Assembly (NCBI GenBank): GCA_047975325.1
Contig: JBKEDF010000049.1
Location: 72,561 to 136,560, forward strand
DNA length: 64,000 bases
Direction: 5' to 3'
Source: JBKEDF01 sp047975325
GTDB lineage: Bacteria > Pseudomonadota > Alphaproteobacteria > Rhodobacterales > Rhodobacteraceae
Shown here: positions 53,370 through 61,543 of the stretch, one piece after another
Layout: the number at the start of each line of letters is the position of its first letter
Position numbering within the stretch: position 1 is the stretch's first letter
Translations under genes and position numbers: made by a program
Notes under the pieces: generated by a model
What the model was told of the DNA's origin: nothing
What the model saw: only the letters and a program-made list of their open reading frames with translations
Databases searched by the model: none

Positions 53370-54128
53370 ATGCAGCATCAGATGGAATCGCAGAACAGGC
53401 CGCAGCTTTCGGATATCCTGCAAGGCTTGCAGCTGCTTACCCGCCTGCCCCTGCCTGCGGGAACGCAACCTATACGTCCAGCCGCCGCCTGGGCCTGGCC
53501 CCTTGCCGGGGCGGTGGTGACGGGATTTTCGCTTTGTGCGGCGGGGCTGGCATTGCCCGCAGGCCCCGGCATCGCTGCCGGGGTTGCACTTTGCGCCCAG
53601 GCAATGCTGACCGGAGCAATGCATGAAGATGGCCTGGCCGATAGCGCCGATGGGCTTTGGGGTGGTTGGGACAGGGGCCGCCGGTTGGATATCATGAAGG
53701 ACAGCCATATCGGCACCTATGGGGTTCTGGCCCTTCTCCTTTCCTGTCTTATCCGCTGGGTGGCCCTGACCGCATTGATTGCAGCCGGGCAATGGTTTGC
53801 GCTGATTGCCGTCGGGGCTGCAAGCCGGGCATCAATCGCAGTGGCCATGGCCCTGTTACCCAATGCGAGGGGATCCGGCCTTTCGCAATCCGTAGGGCAT
53901 CCGCCATTCTGGTCCGCCGCACTTGCCGTGATGATCGGTGTTCTGGCGCTTTTGGTTTCAACCGGTTGGGCGGGGTTGGCGGCAATCCTCGCCATCGTCC
54001 TGGCCTCCGCAATCGTCGCAGGCCTGGCCCGGGCCAAGATTGGCGGACAAACCGGCGATATTCTCGGTGCAATCCAACAGGTATCCGAGGCGGTGGCGTT
54101 ATCGGTCCTGACCGCCCTTGCAGTCTGA
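53370..54128 (+). CDS. cobS: Adenosylcobinamide-GDP ribazoletransferase
   Basis: Membrane cobalamin synthase joining adenosylcobinamide-GDP and alpha-ribazole, 252 residues. The family motif HEDGLADSADGLWGGWDRGRRLDIMKDSHIGTYG is intact, including metal-binding acidic residues; six hydrophobic segments follow. ATG 53370 or 53382 may be the start. It diverges from cobT across 66 bases, without a visible cobalamin riboswitch. Confidence 0.95.
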   Translation: MQHQMESQNRPQLSDILQGLQLLTRLPLPAGTQPIRPAAAWAWPLAGAVVTGFSLCAAGLALPAGPGIAAGVALCAQAMLTGAMHEDGLADSADGLWGGWDRGRRLDIMKDSHIGTYGVLALLLSCLIRWVALTALIAAGQWFALIAVGAASRASIAVAMALLPNARGSGLSQSVGHPPFWSAALAVMIGVLALLVSTGWAGLAAILAIVLASAIVAGLARAKIGGQTGDILGAIQQVSEAVALSVLTALAV

Positions 54129-54146
54129 TCAGGGGATGACAACGGA

Positions 54147-54172
54147 AAATGGCGGCCCATGGGCCGCCATTT
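54147..54172. terminator. Bidirectional terminator between cobS and carD
   Basis: A perfect 26-base palindrome: AAATGGCGGCCC, central AT, GGGCCGCCATTT. A-tracts on the left and T-tracts on the right suit termination in both directions. It lies 18 bases after the cobS stop and 20 bases before the carD stop. Confidence 0.88.
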
Positions 54173-54192
54173 CAAACAATTTTCCGGGATGT

Positions 54193-54702
54193 TCAGGCCG
54201 CGCGGGTCAACAGCACATCGTCCACGGTTTTCTGTGCACCCTTTTCATCCACACCAGCCACAGCCGCAACCTCACGCGTCAGCCGTTCCAGCGCAGCTTC
54301 ATAAAGCTGGCGTTCCGAATAGCTTTGTTCGCGCTGATCATCGTTGCGATGCAGGTCGCGCACCACTTCCGCAATCGAAAGCAGATCGCCCGAATTGATC
54401 TTCTGTTCATATTCCTGTGCCCGGCGTGACCACATGGCCCGCTTCACCCGGGCCTTGCCCTTCAACGTGTCGAGCGCCTTGTTGACGATATCGGGGGAGG
54501 AAAGCGACCGCATGCCAACCTCCGTCGCCTTATGCGTCGGAACGCGCAAGGTCATCTTGTCCTTTTCAAAGGAAATGACAAAGAGTTCCAGCTGCAGGCC
54601 CGCAACTTCCTGTTCTTCAATGGACACGATCCTGCCGACACCATGGGCAGGGTAAACAACAAACTCATCAGGGCGAAATTCGGGCTTTTTGGCCTTGGAC
54701 AT
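54193..54702 (-). CDS. carD: CarD-family transcriptional regulator
   Basis: RNA polymerase-binding regulator, 169 residues. The N-terminal Tudor-like RNA polymerase interaction domain (FVVYPAHGVGRIVSIEEQEVAGLQLELFVISF) is followed by the helical DNA-binding domain with a conserved tryptophan in RAMWSRRAQEYEQKINSGDLLSIAEVVRDL. CarD stabilises open complexes at rRNA and other promoters in mycobacteria and in Rhodobacter sphaeroides. The upstream 293 bases hold a good promoter and most of a dense cluster of GANTC sites. Confidence 0.96.
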   Translation of the reverse strand: MSKAKKPEFRPDEFVVYPAHGVGRIVSIEEQEVAGLQLELFVISFEKDKMTLRVPTHKATEVGMRSLSSPDIVNKALDTLKGKARVKRAMWSRRAQEYEQKINSGDLLSIAEVVRDLHRNDDQREQSYSERQLYEAALERLTREVAAVAGVDEKGAQKTVDDVLLTRAA

Positions 54703-54863
54703 ATGGATACTTCCTCAGGAGGGACATCCCGGAAATTTTCCGCAAAAAAGATCGTTCGCGGCCAGATTGACCCCGACGATCAGGACAACGCGGAAAACAA
54801 ATATCCAGATGCAAGGCGCAGACCCTGCATATGGGCGGGACATCCGTTTTTATTGACTATTCA

Positions 54864-54892
54864 TATATAGCACAGAATCACCCCGATTCCAA
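54864..54892 (-). promoter_or_regulatory. carD promoter with GANTC sites inside it
   Basis: On the minus strand TTGGAA (54887-54892) is followed by a 17-base spacer and TATATA (54864-54869). One GANTC (54885-54889) overlaps the -35 and another (54875-54879) lies in the spacer, the arrangement described for GcrA-CcrM controlled promoters in Caulobacter. The start would be about 155 bases upstream of the carD ATG. Confidence 0.65.
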
Positions 54893-55017
54893 CCGTCGGG
54901 GAGGATTCCAACCGCGATTCTGATAGTCGGATCAAGTACAAACAGCCGGATTTCAACATTTTGGACGAAAACACGGCGAATCGATTCGCAGCGAATCAGC
55001 TGCCTTCCCCCGGATTC
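54875..55017. repeat. Cluster of eight GANTC sites
   Basis: GANTC at 54875, 54885, 54904, 54916, 54978, 54983, 54993 and 55013 (first base of each). Roughly one is expected per 280 bases at 60% GC. The last two touch or lie in the end of the ferredoxin gene. An 11-base direct repeat GATTCCAACCG at 54885 and 54904, and a 14-base palindrome at 54976-54989, are part of it. Confidence 0.85.
54976..54989. repeat. 14-base perfect palindrome containing two GANTC sites
   Basis: GCGAATCGATTCGC, six bases past the ferredoxin stop codon on its transcript side. It carries two adjacent GANTC sites. It could also help a hairpin at the fdxA 3' end, but no T-run follows immediately. Confidence 0.7.
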
Positions 55018-55334
55018 GGAGAAAAATATTTCTCCAGCTTGCCGGGTTCCCCATCGCGTTCTTCCGCCTCGGGCAGCGGGTCACGCTTTTCAGTGATCAC
55101 GGGCCAAAGCTCGGCATATTTGCGATTGAACTCGACCCACTGTTCCATATCCGGTTCGGTATCGGGGCGGATCGCATCTGCCGGGCATTCCGGTTCGCAG
55201 ACCCCGCAATCGATACATTCATCCGGATGAATGACCAGCGCGTTTTCGCCCTCATAGAAACAATCCACCGGGCAAACCTCGACGCAATCGGTATATTTGC
55301 AGGCAATGCAGTTATCGGTGACGATATAGGTCAT
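54996..55334 (-). CDS. fdxA: 7Fe ferredoxin FdxA
   Basis: Dicluster ferredoxin, 112 residues. The N-terminal CIACKYTDCVEVCPVDC and the CIDCGVCEPECP segment bind one [3Fe-4S] and one [4Fe-4S] cluster as in Azotobacter FdI. The C-terminal 50 residues (FNRKYAELWPVITEKRDPLPEAEE) are the usual extension. It lies between the S4 protein gene and carD, all on the minus strand, in an order conserved in the family. Confidence 0.96.
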   Translation of the reverse strand: MTYIVTDNCIACKYTDCVEVCPVDCFYEGENALVIHPDECIDCGVCEPECPADAIRPDTEPDMEQWVEFNRKYAELWPVITEKRDPLPEAEERDGEPGKLEKYFSPNPGEGS

Positions 55335-55385
55335 CGCGGTTCTTCTCTTCGGGTTTCGCAGGGTCTGTTAATGCACCCTGCGCAA

Positions 55386-55694
55386 TCATTCAAGCGGGCG
55401 TAACATCGCAACATCGGGCGGATCGGTATCAAGATCGTGATAAAGCGCACGCGCTTCGACGGCCGGACCACGCCTGTGACCGGGCGCAAGAACCCGGATA
55501 AGCCGAACCTGCCCCTCCAAGGGAAGCGTCAGGACATCGCCCGGGGCAACCTGATGGGCAGCTTTTGCAACCTTTTGACCATTGATACGGACCCGGCCCG
55601 ATCCGACAAGGGCAGCCGCAATGGCGCGCGTTTTGCAAAACCGCGCCTGCCAGAGCCATTTATCCAGCCGGATCCGTTCATCCGCAGGCGCCAA
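55386..55694 (-). CDS. S4-domain RNA-binding protein (Hsp15-like)
   Basis: 102 residues with an N-terminal S4 domain: RIRLDKWLWQARFCKTRAIAAALVGSGRVRINGQKVAKAAHQVAPGD begins two residues after ADE. Hsp15 in E. coli binds 50S subunits carrying stalled nascent chains. The start is TTG 55694, one base past the helicase stop; AAGG lies nine bases upstream. No ATG in frame would keep the S4 domain whole. Cotranslation with the helicase is likely. Confidence 0.88.
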   Translation of the reverse strand: MAPADERIRLDKWLWQARFCKTRAIAAALVGSGRVRINGQKVAKAAHQVAPGDVLTLPLEGQVRLIRVLAPGHRRGPAVEARALYHDLDTDPPDVAMLRPLE

Positions 55695-55695
55695 A

Positions 55696-58623
55696 TCAGA
55701 CCTTTCCCTTGAGGGCCATCAAGGCCGCGAAAGGGTTGTCCGGGTCCAGGGGTTTTTCCGAGCGGGACGGACGGGATCCCGATTTCTTCGATTTTGCGCC
55801 CTCGCCCTTGCCGGGTTTACCGCCCTTGCCCTTGCGACCATCGCCCTTGGCACCACGTTGCGCCTTGCCATCCCCCCTTGGGCGATGATGGCGCGGGCGC
55901 GGCGCCCAGGTGAAGGTGAAGAAAATCTCCATCTCCGGGCCAGCCCCATCGGCATCGGTTGCATCAGATTTCGGGGGTTCCGGTTCAGCCGGATCTGCCT
56001 CCGAAACGACAGGGGGAACCTGCGCGAGATCATCGACCGCATCTGGCGTGGTCTGCTGCACAACAGTTTCCGCCTTGTCCCCGGCCACCGTTTCAGGGGT
56101 GGGGTCCGCAGCGGGTGTTTCTTCCGCCTCCGGTGCAGTTTGACCTTCGGCTGGTTCACCGGTTTCTGCCGATGCCATCCCGGATTCGGGGTCTGGGGCA
56201 GCCTCCTGTCCCGCTGCGGCAACAGGGGCTCCGGATGCGGGCTCGGCCTTGACCTTGATCCTTTCCCCCCGCTCGGCACGATACCCGAGGCCCGCCATCA
56301 GATCGGCGAATTGTTCCAGCGTCATGCCCGTGATCGACAACATATCGGGCGTTGCCTCAAAGCCCGCACGGGTATCCTGGGCGCGCAACAGATCGGCCAG
56401 ACGTTCCAGCATATCTATCCGGATCGCACGTACCCCTGCCGGGTGATACCCGGCCAGCGTATAGTGGTTTTTCGGCAATTCGGCGAAATTAGGGATTGTC
56501 ACCAGCCCCGGCGGCGGGCTTTCGGGAAATTCTTCCAGACCATTCGCAAGGCTCCAGAGCAGCAGCCGCAGCCGTGTCGGTGCAGGTTTCAGCAAGAGTG
56601 GCATGAAAATCGTATATTGCCCGAAACGCACGCCATGCTTGCGCAGCAGGCCACGTGCCTCCTGATCCAGCGCCTTGACCTCCTCGGCGATCTGGGCGCG
56701 CGGCAACACACCAAGGGATTCGACCAGCCGGAAGGCGAAGCCCCGCGCAAGACCGTCCAGCGTTTCGTCCTTGCTCAGTCCCAGAAGCGGTTCAAACAGT
56801 GCCGCGACCTTACGGTCGATAAAATGCTGCAGGCGACGGCGCACCTTGTCCGCAATCTCGGGGCCTGCATCCTCATCGACGAAAGGTTCGACCGTCGGGC
56901 GTAAGACGTCAGGTCCGGCAACAAGCTTGCCAACGGCCTGTTCCCCCCACATCAACCCACCCTGTTCGGTAAAGTCGAGTTCGGTATCGGGCGCATTGTA
57001 AAACCTGTCGGAGCGCAGGTGAAATTCGGGTTTCAGCGCCTGCAACGCCGCCGCGCGCAGGGTTTTCGCCTCATCGGGGGAAGCACTGTCATCCTGACGA
57101 AAACGGAACCCTTCCAGACGGCCGATGAATTCGCCCTCAACCGTCACTTCGCCCTTGTCATTCACTTCGGCCACCAGGCTCTCCTTCTGCTTCAACCGGC
57201 GCATCAATATGGATGTGCGCCGGTCAACAAATCTTTGGGTCAGCCGCGCATGAAGCGCATCCGACAAGCGGTCTTCTACAGCGCGCGTTTCGCCGCGCCA
57301 ATGGGATTCGTCTGTAACCCAACCCCGACGTTGCGCCACATAGGTCCAGGTCCGGATAAAGGCGAGACGTTTCGACAATGTGTCAATATCGCCTTCGGTA
57401 CGGTCGATCCGCGCGATTTGCGCCGCAAGCCAGTCATCCGGCACCCGCCCTTCGCGCAGGAATTCGAAAATTCGCAACAGCAGCGTTGCATGATCAGTTT
57501 CCGACATGCCCCGAAAATCAGGGATTCGACAGACATCCCATAAAAGCCGTACCTCTTGCGGCCGCCTGACCATATCCCGGACTTCCGGCATTGCCGCCAG
57601 CCCCTTCAGGGCGACCAGATCATCCGCATCACGCGCCCGGCTGAGCCATTCATGATCGGTCTGCCGGTCCAGCCCGGCGATAAGCCGGTCGAGTGATCCA
57701 TATTCGGGGATCTCATTACGCCATTGCAGTTTGCGAACCGGCAGGAAGTGATGATTCTCGATTGCCGCAACCATCTCATCGGGCAAAGGACGCGCCTCAC
57801 CCGTCACACCGAATGTTCCGGGCGTCATGTGGCGCCCTGCCCGACCGGCAATCTGTGCCAGTTCCTGCGGATTGAGCCCGCGCATCCGCCGTCCATCGAA
57901 TTTCACCGTGGAGGAAAAGGCCACATGGCGGATATCCAGGTTCAACCCCATGCCAATCGCATCGGTTGCCACCAGATAATCCACCTCGCCATTCTGATAG
58001 AGCGCCACCTGCGCATTGCGGGTCCGTGGGGAAAGCGCACCCATCACCACCGCACAGCCACCCTTGGTCCGGCGGATAAGTTCGGCAATGGCATAGACAT
58101 TTTCGACCGAAAAACTGACAATTGCGGAACGTTCCGGCAGGCGTGCAATCCTTTTCGACCCCGCATAGGACAGATCCGAAAGTCGGGGCCGCGCCATGAA
58201 TTGCACCCCGGGAACCAGCGCGGCAATCGCACCGCGCATCGTATCAGCCCCCAGAAACAGCGTTTCCTTCAACCCTCGTGCCCGCAGCAACCGATCAGTA
58301 AAGACATGACCGCGTTCGGGGTCAGCACAAAGCTGGATTTCATCCACCGCAACGAAATCCGCGCCGATTTCCTGCGGCATGGCCTCTGTCGTGGCAATCC
58401 AATATTGCACACGTTCGGGAACAATGCGTTCCTCCCCCGTGACCAGCGCCACCACCGAAGGCCCGCGCAACGCGACGATCCGGTCATAAACCTCCCGCGC
58501 CAGAAGCCGCAGCGGCAGCCCGATCACCCCGGTGCGATGCAACAGCATCCGTTCAATGGCGTAATGCGTCTTTCCGGTATTCGTTGGCCCGAGAACCGCT
58601 GTCACCCGTCCGGTTGCCTGCAT
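55696..58623 (-). CDS. SUV3-like DExH RNA helicase
   Basis: 975 residues. Walker A GPTNTGKTH is at 12-20, motif II is D94-E-I-Q97, and motif VI is QIAGRAGRH, matching the mitochondrial RNA helicase SUV3 rather than ordinary DEAD-box proteins. The SUV3 central and C-terminal domains follow to about 790. The rest is low complexity: an acidic Pro/Glu/Ala stretch, then a Lys/Gly-rich basic tail (KGKGGKPGKGEGAKSKKSG) likely to bind RNA. In eukaryotes SUV3 works in the mitochondrial degradosome; a similar RNA decay role is inferred. Confidence 0.92.
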   Translation of the reverse strand: MQATGRVTAVLGPTNTGKTHYAIERMLLHRTGVIGLPLRLLAREVYDRIVALRGPSVVALVTGEERIVPERVQYWIATTEAMPQEIGADFVAVDEIQLCADPERGHVFTDRLLRARGLKETLFLGADTMRGAIAALVPGVQFMARPRLSDLSYAGSKRIARLPERSAIVSFSVENVYAIAELIRRTKGGCAVVMGALSPRTRNAQVALYQNGEVDYLVATDAIGMGLNLDIRHVAFSSTVKFDGRRMRGLNPQELAQIAGRAGRHMTPGTFGVTGEARPLPDEMVAAIENHHFLPVRKLQWRNEIPEYGSLDRLIAGLDRQTDHEWLSRARDADDLVALKGLAAMPEVRDMVRRPQEVRLLWDVCRIPDFRGMSETDHATLLLRIFEFLREGRVPDDWLAAQIARIDRTEGDIDTLSKRLAFIRTWTYVAQRRGWVTDESHWRGETRAVEDRLSDALHARLTQRFVDRRTSILMRRLKQKESLVAEVNDKGEVTVEGEFIGRLEGFRFRQDDSASPDEAKTLRAAALQALKPEFHLRSDRFYNAPDTELDFTEQGGLMWGEQAVGKLVAGPDVLRPTVEPFVDEDAGPEIADKVRRRLQHFIDRKVAALFEPLLGLSKDETLDGLARGFAFRLVESLGVLPRAQIAEEVKALDQEARGLLRKHGVRFGQYTIFMPLLLKPAPTRLRLLLWSLANGLEEFPESPPPGLVTIPNFAELPKNHYTLAGYHPAGVRAIRIDMLERLADLLRAQDTRAGFEATPDMLSITGMTLEQFADLMAGLGYRAERGERIKVKAEPASGAPVAAAGQEAAPDPESGMASAETGEPAEGQTAPEAEETPAADPTPETVAGDKAETVVQQTTPDAVDDLAQVPPVVSEADPAEPEPPKSDATDADGAGPEMEIFFTFTWAPRPRHHRPRGDGKAQRGAKGDGRKGKGGKPGKGEGAKSKKSGSRPSRSEKPLDPDNPFAALMALKGKV

Positions 58624-58643
58624 GTTCTGGCTTGCCTGTCGGT

Positions 58644-59204
58644 TTACAAATCCTGCCCGGCCGCCTTGACGCGCAGCCGTTCCACCGAATCCCTTATCCC
58701 CTCCAGTTGCGGATGTATAGCGAGCACGGATTCATAAACCTCCAGCGCCTCTTCCTCGCGCTCGGTTTCCTCCAGTATCCGGCCAAATCCCGTCAACGCA
58801 TCGAAATGCCGGGGGTTGAGCGCCAGCGCGCGCGAAATATCCCGCACGGATGGCCCATAAAGCCCGGCCTGAAAATAGGCCAGCGCGCGGGCATTCCAGC
58901 CCTCTGCAAAATCCGGGGCATGATCGACCAGCGCAGTCAGATGTTCGATGGCAAGCGTCACGTCGCCCTCTTCCATCGCGTCGCGCCCCCGCTGCAACAG
59001 GAGATCCATGCTCGGCGATCCCGATTTCGACCATTCCGAACGGATGCGCCGTTCAATCCGTTCCGCCGTGCGGCCTTCGGCCCCGGCCAGTTCCTCATAC
59101 AGCCGGTCAAGCGTCTCTGTTTGCGCCATTATGGTCGGGGCGCAAAGCAACATCCCGACAAATGCCGCAACGACAGGATTGAGTAACCGTTTTTCCACTT
59201 TCAT
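58644..59204 (-). CDS. TPR-containing periplasmic protein
   Basis: 186 residues. A signal peptide ends after TIMA (MKVEKRLLNPVVAAFVGMLLCAPTIMA). Tetratricopeptide repeats follow: LLLQRGRDAMEEGDVTLAIEHLTALVDHAPDFAEGWNARALAYFQAGLYGPSVRDISRALALNP, then DALTGFGRILEETEREEEALEVYESVLAIHP. The frame is open well upstream, but the signal peptide sets the start at ATG 59204. It ends 20 bases before the helicase start and reads in the same direction. Partner unknown. Confidence 0.85.
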   Translation of the reverse strand: MKVEKRLLNPVVAAFVGMLLCAPTIMAQTETLDRLYEELAGAEGRTAERIERRIRSEWSKSGSPSMDLLLQRGRDAMEEGDVTLAIEHLTALVDHAPDFAEGWNARALAYFQAGLYGPSVRDISRALALNPRHFDALTGFGRILEETEREEEALEVYESVLAIHPQLEGIRDSVERLRVKAAGQDL

Positions 59205-59280
59205 AACGGTAACTGTAACGCAGCCGCCACGAAATGCCAGAGGCGGGCGCGCACGAAACCGCGATGGGAAAGGAGCGGAT

Positions 59281-59565
59281 ATGAGCGAGATTATCCAGAC
59301 CGCAGTGACGGCACTGAGCCAGAAGATCGACAGTTTTGACGGGGTGGCGAAATTTGTCATCTCCGGCGAAGGCACGGTCATGATCGATGAGGATGGCGTC
59401 CGCGCCGCAGATGAGGAGGCGGATGTGACGCTCACGGCAGAGGCGGATGTGTTTCGCGAAATCCTTGACGGCAACCTCGATCCGACCGCCGCCTTCATGT
59501 CGGGCAAGCTTACCATCGATGGCGCAATGGGCGTGGCAATGAAACTGGCCTCGGCGCTGGCATGA
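59281..59565 (+). CDS. SCP2 sterol-binding domain protein
   Basis: Single-domain SCP2-like lipid carrier, 94 residues: FVISGEGTVMIDEDGVRAADEEADVTLTAEADVFREILDGNLDPTAAFMSGKLTIDGAMGVAMKLA follows the family pattern to its end. AAGGAG lies seven bases before ATG 59281. The stop overlaps the lipase-like gene by four bases, which suggests that the pair handles the same lipid. Confidence 0.92.
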   Translation: MSEIIQTAVTALSQKIDSFDGVAKFVISGEGTVMIDEDGVRAADEEADVTLTAEADVFREILDGNLDPTAAFMSGKLTIDGAMGVAMKLASALA

Positions 59566-60515
59566 CGGACCCGGCCCCCTTCCGTGCCGATCTGGCCGAT
59601 GGGCCTGACGGGGGACATGCCATCTGGCTGCGCGGCACCGATGGTGTTCGCATCCGGCTCAGCCTGTGGCCAGAGGGGCCGAAGGGGCGGATCCTGATCT
59701 TTACCGGCCGCACCGAATATGCTGAAAAATACGGCCAGGTCGTGGCCGGGCTGGCACGGCATGGCTATGGCGCCATGGCAGTGGATTGGCGCGGTCAGGG
59801 ATTGTCGGACCGACTGGCCGACAATCCGCTCCTGAGCCATATCCCGGCCTTCGCGGATTACCAGAAGGATGTCGCCGCGATTCGTGCCTGCCTGCATGAC
59901 AGGGGGGAAACCGCCCCCCTCCTTCTGGCACATTCCATGGGCGGTTCCATCGCCCTTCGCGCCATGCTGGACGGCATGCCACTGCGTGCCGTGGCCTTTT
60001 CTTCACCAATGTGGGATATCAATTTCCCCCCCTGGATACGGCCAATCGCGCGTGGACTGGGCTGTCTGGGCCGCATCACGACCGGACTGGGGCAATGTTT
60101 CACCCCGCTGGCCAATCGCAATTCCTATGTGTTGTCACAACGTTTCCGCGGCAATCTGCTGACCGGTCATGAACCTTCCTATGAACGGATGCGGCGGCAC
60201 CTGCGACAGGAACCGGGTTTCGGCCTGGCCGGGCCGAGTTTGCGCTGGCTTGATGAGGCGCTTGGCGAAAGCCGCGACCTTGCCACGAAACCCGCGCCGG
60301 ATGTACCAGTACTCTGTATTCTGGGAACCGATGAAAAAGTTGTCGACAGCCGTGTCATCCACGATCGGATAGGAAACTGGCCCGGAGCGCAGTTGGAACT
60401 TTTCGACAAGGCCCGCCACGAAGTTCTGATGGAAAGTGATACGATGCGCGACCGTGCCATTGCCCTGATTGCCGCGCATTTCGATCAGGCGACAACAAGC
60501 CGGACATATAGCTGA
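59562..60515 (+). CDS. Alpha/beta hydrolase, lysophospholipase/monoacylglycerol lipase-like
   Basis: 317 residues of the PldB-type hydrolase group. The nucleophile elbow is AHSMGGS, the acid lies in LGTDEKVVD and the histidine in KARHEVLME. GRTEYAEKYGQVVAGLARHGYGAMAVDWRGQGLS near the start is diagnostic. No signal peptide, so cytosolic or inner-membrane associated. It is coupled to the SCP2 gene by ATGA. Confidence 0.92.
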   Translation: MTDPAPFRADLADGPDGGHAIWLRGTDGVRIRLSLWPEGPKGRILIFTGRTEYAEKYGQVVAGLARHGYGAMAVDWRGQGLSDRLADNPLLSHIPAFADYQKDVAAIRACLHDRGETAPLLLAHSMGGSIALRAMLDGMPLRAVAFSSPMWDINFPPWIRPIARGLGCLGRITTGLGQCFTPLANRNSYVLSQRFRGNLLTGHEPSYERMRRHLRQEPGFGLAGPSLRWLDEALGESRDLATKPAPDVPVLCILGTDEKVVDSRVIHDRIGNWPGAQLELFDKARHEVLMESDTMRDRAIALIAAHFDQATTSRTYS

Positions 60516-60616
60516 CAGAAGCAAATTTGATCATCAGATTTACACAGCATCAGCGTAAAATCAGAAGGTTACAGATTGATCCTATGATCAGATCAAAGCC
60601 GTCAGGCTATAGGCCT

Positions 60617-61543
60617 TCAGGGATGGGTCGGGCGCCCTGACAACACCACATGAGACGGATCCGGGCAGCCTGCGAAATGATCGAGGATATTCTGGGCCGC
60701 CATCATTCCCATGCGACGAAAGGCCCCTTCGGACATGGCCGCGGCATGGGGTGTCAGGATCAACCGCGGCGCCCCGTGCAACGGATGCGATGACGGCAGG
60801 GGCTCCGTCAGCGTCACATCCAGCCCCGCGCCGCCCAGATGTCCGGATCGGAGGTTTTCCGCCAGTGCCACCTCATCAATCAACCCGCCCCTCGCGCAAT
60901 TGACAACAAAAGCGCCTTTGGGCAGCAGCGCAAGCCGTTCGGCAGAAAGGAAATTCCGCGTCGCATCGGTCAACGGACAATGGAGGGAGACGATATCAGC
61001 TTCTGCCATGGCCTCATCAGGATCCGTGGCTACCGCAAAACCGGCCTTGGCGGCAGGATCCGTGCGGCGAGACAAGACACGGACCTTCATCCCCAAAGTC
61101 TGCCCCAGAAGTGCCAGCCGTTGTCCGCTGCCACCAAAACCCACAACCAGTAACCGCCGACCCTCCAGCCCCGGGCTACGGGGGGGATCCCGCCCTTCCC
61201 GCTGGGCCAGTTCCTGCCCCCGCAGGTTGCGCGCCAAGGCAAGCATCAGCATCAAAGCCTGTTCCGATACCGCCGCCGAATTCGCCCCGGGTGTGTTCAT
61301 CACCCATCCTCCGGCCTCCCGCACCGCATCCAGTGGAATATTGTCCACCCCAACCCCGTGTTTCGAAATAAGCCCGAAAAGGGCCGCCTCCGCCTCGCCC
61401 AGGGGCTGGGTCCGGATCAGGAGGGCGTCGGCAGGTGTCATCACCTCCCCGCACGGCGCCATGCGCACTATACAGCCCCCCGCCCGCAGCAGATCCAGCG
61501 CATCTTCATGTATCGATTCGGTAATCAGGATGGACGGGGCCAT
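60617..61543 (-). CDS. D-2-hydroxyacid dehydrogenase (NAD-dependent)
   Basis: 308 residues of the phosphoglycerate/hydroxyphenylpyruvate dehydrogenase group. The Rossmann motif is VGFGGSGQ, the substrate arginine is in NCARGGLID, and the catalytic glutamate and histidine are in TLTEPLP and LTPHAAAM. ATG 61543 shares its A with the upstream stop (TGATG), so the gene is coupled to the Anbu gene; GTG 61546 is the alternative start. The substrate is unknown. Confidence 0.92.
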   Translation of the reverse strand: MAPSILITESIHEDALDLLRAGGCIVRMAPCGEVMTPADALLIRTQPLGEAEAALFGLISKHGVGVDNIPLDAVREAGGWVMNTPGANSAAVSEQALMLMLALARNLRGQELAQREGRDPPRSPGLEGRRLLVVGFGGSGQRLALLGQTLGMKVRVLSRRTDPAAKAGFAVATDPDEAMAEADIVSLHCPLTDATRNFLSAERLALLPKGAFVVNCARGGLIDEVALAENLRSGHLGGAGLDVTLTEPLPSSHPLHGAPRLILTPHAAAMSEGAFRRMGMMAAQNILDHFAGCPDPSHVVLSGRPTHP

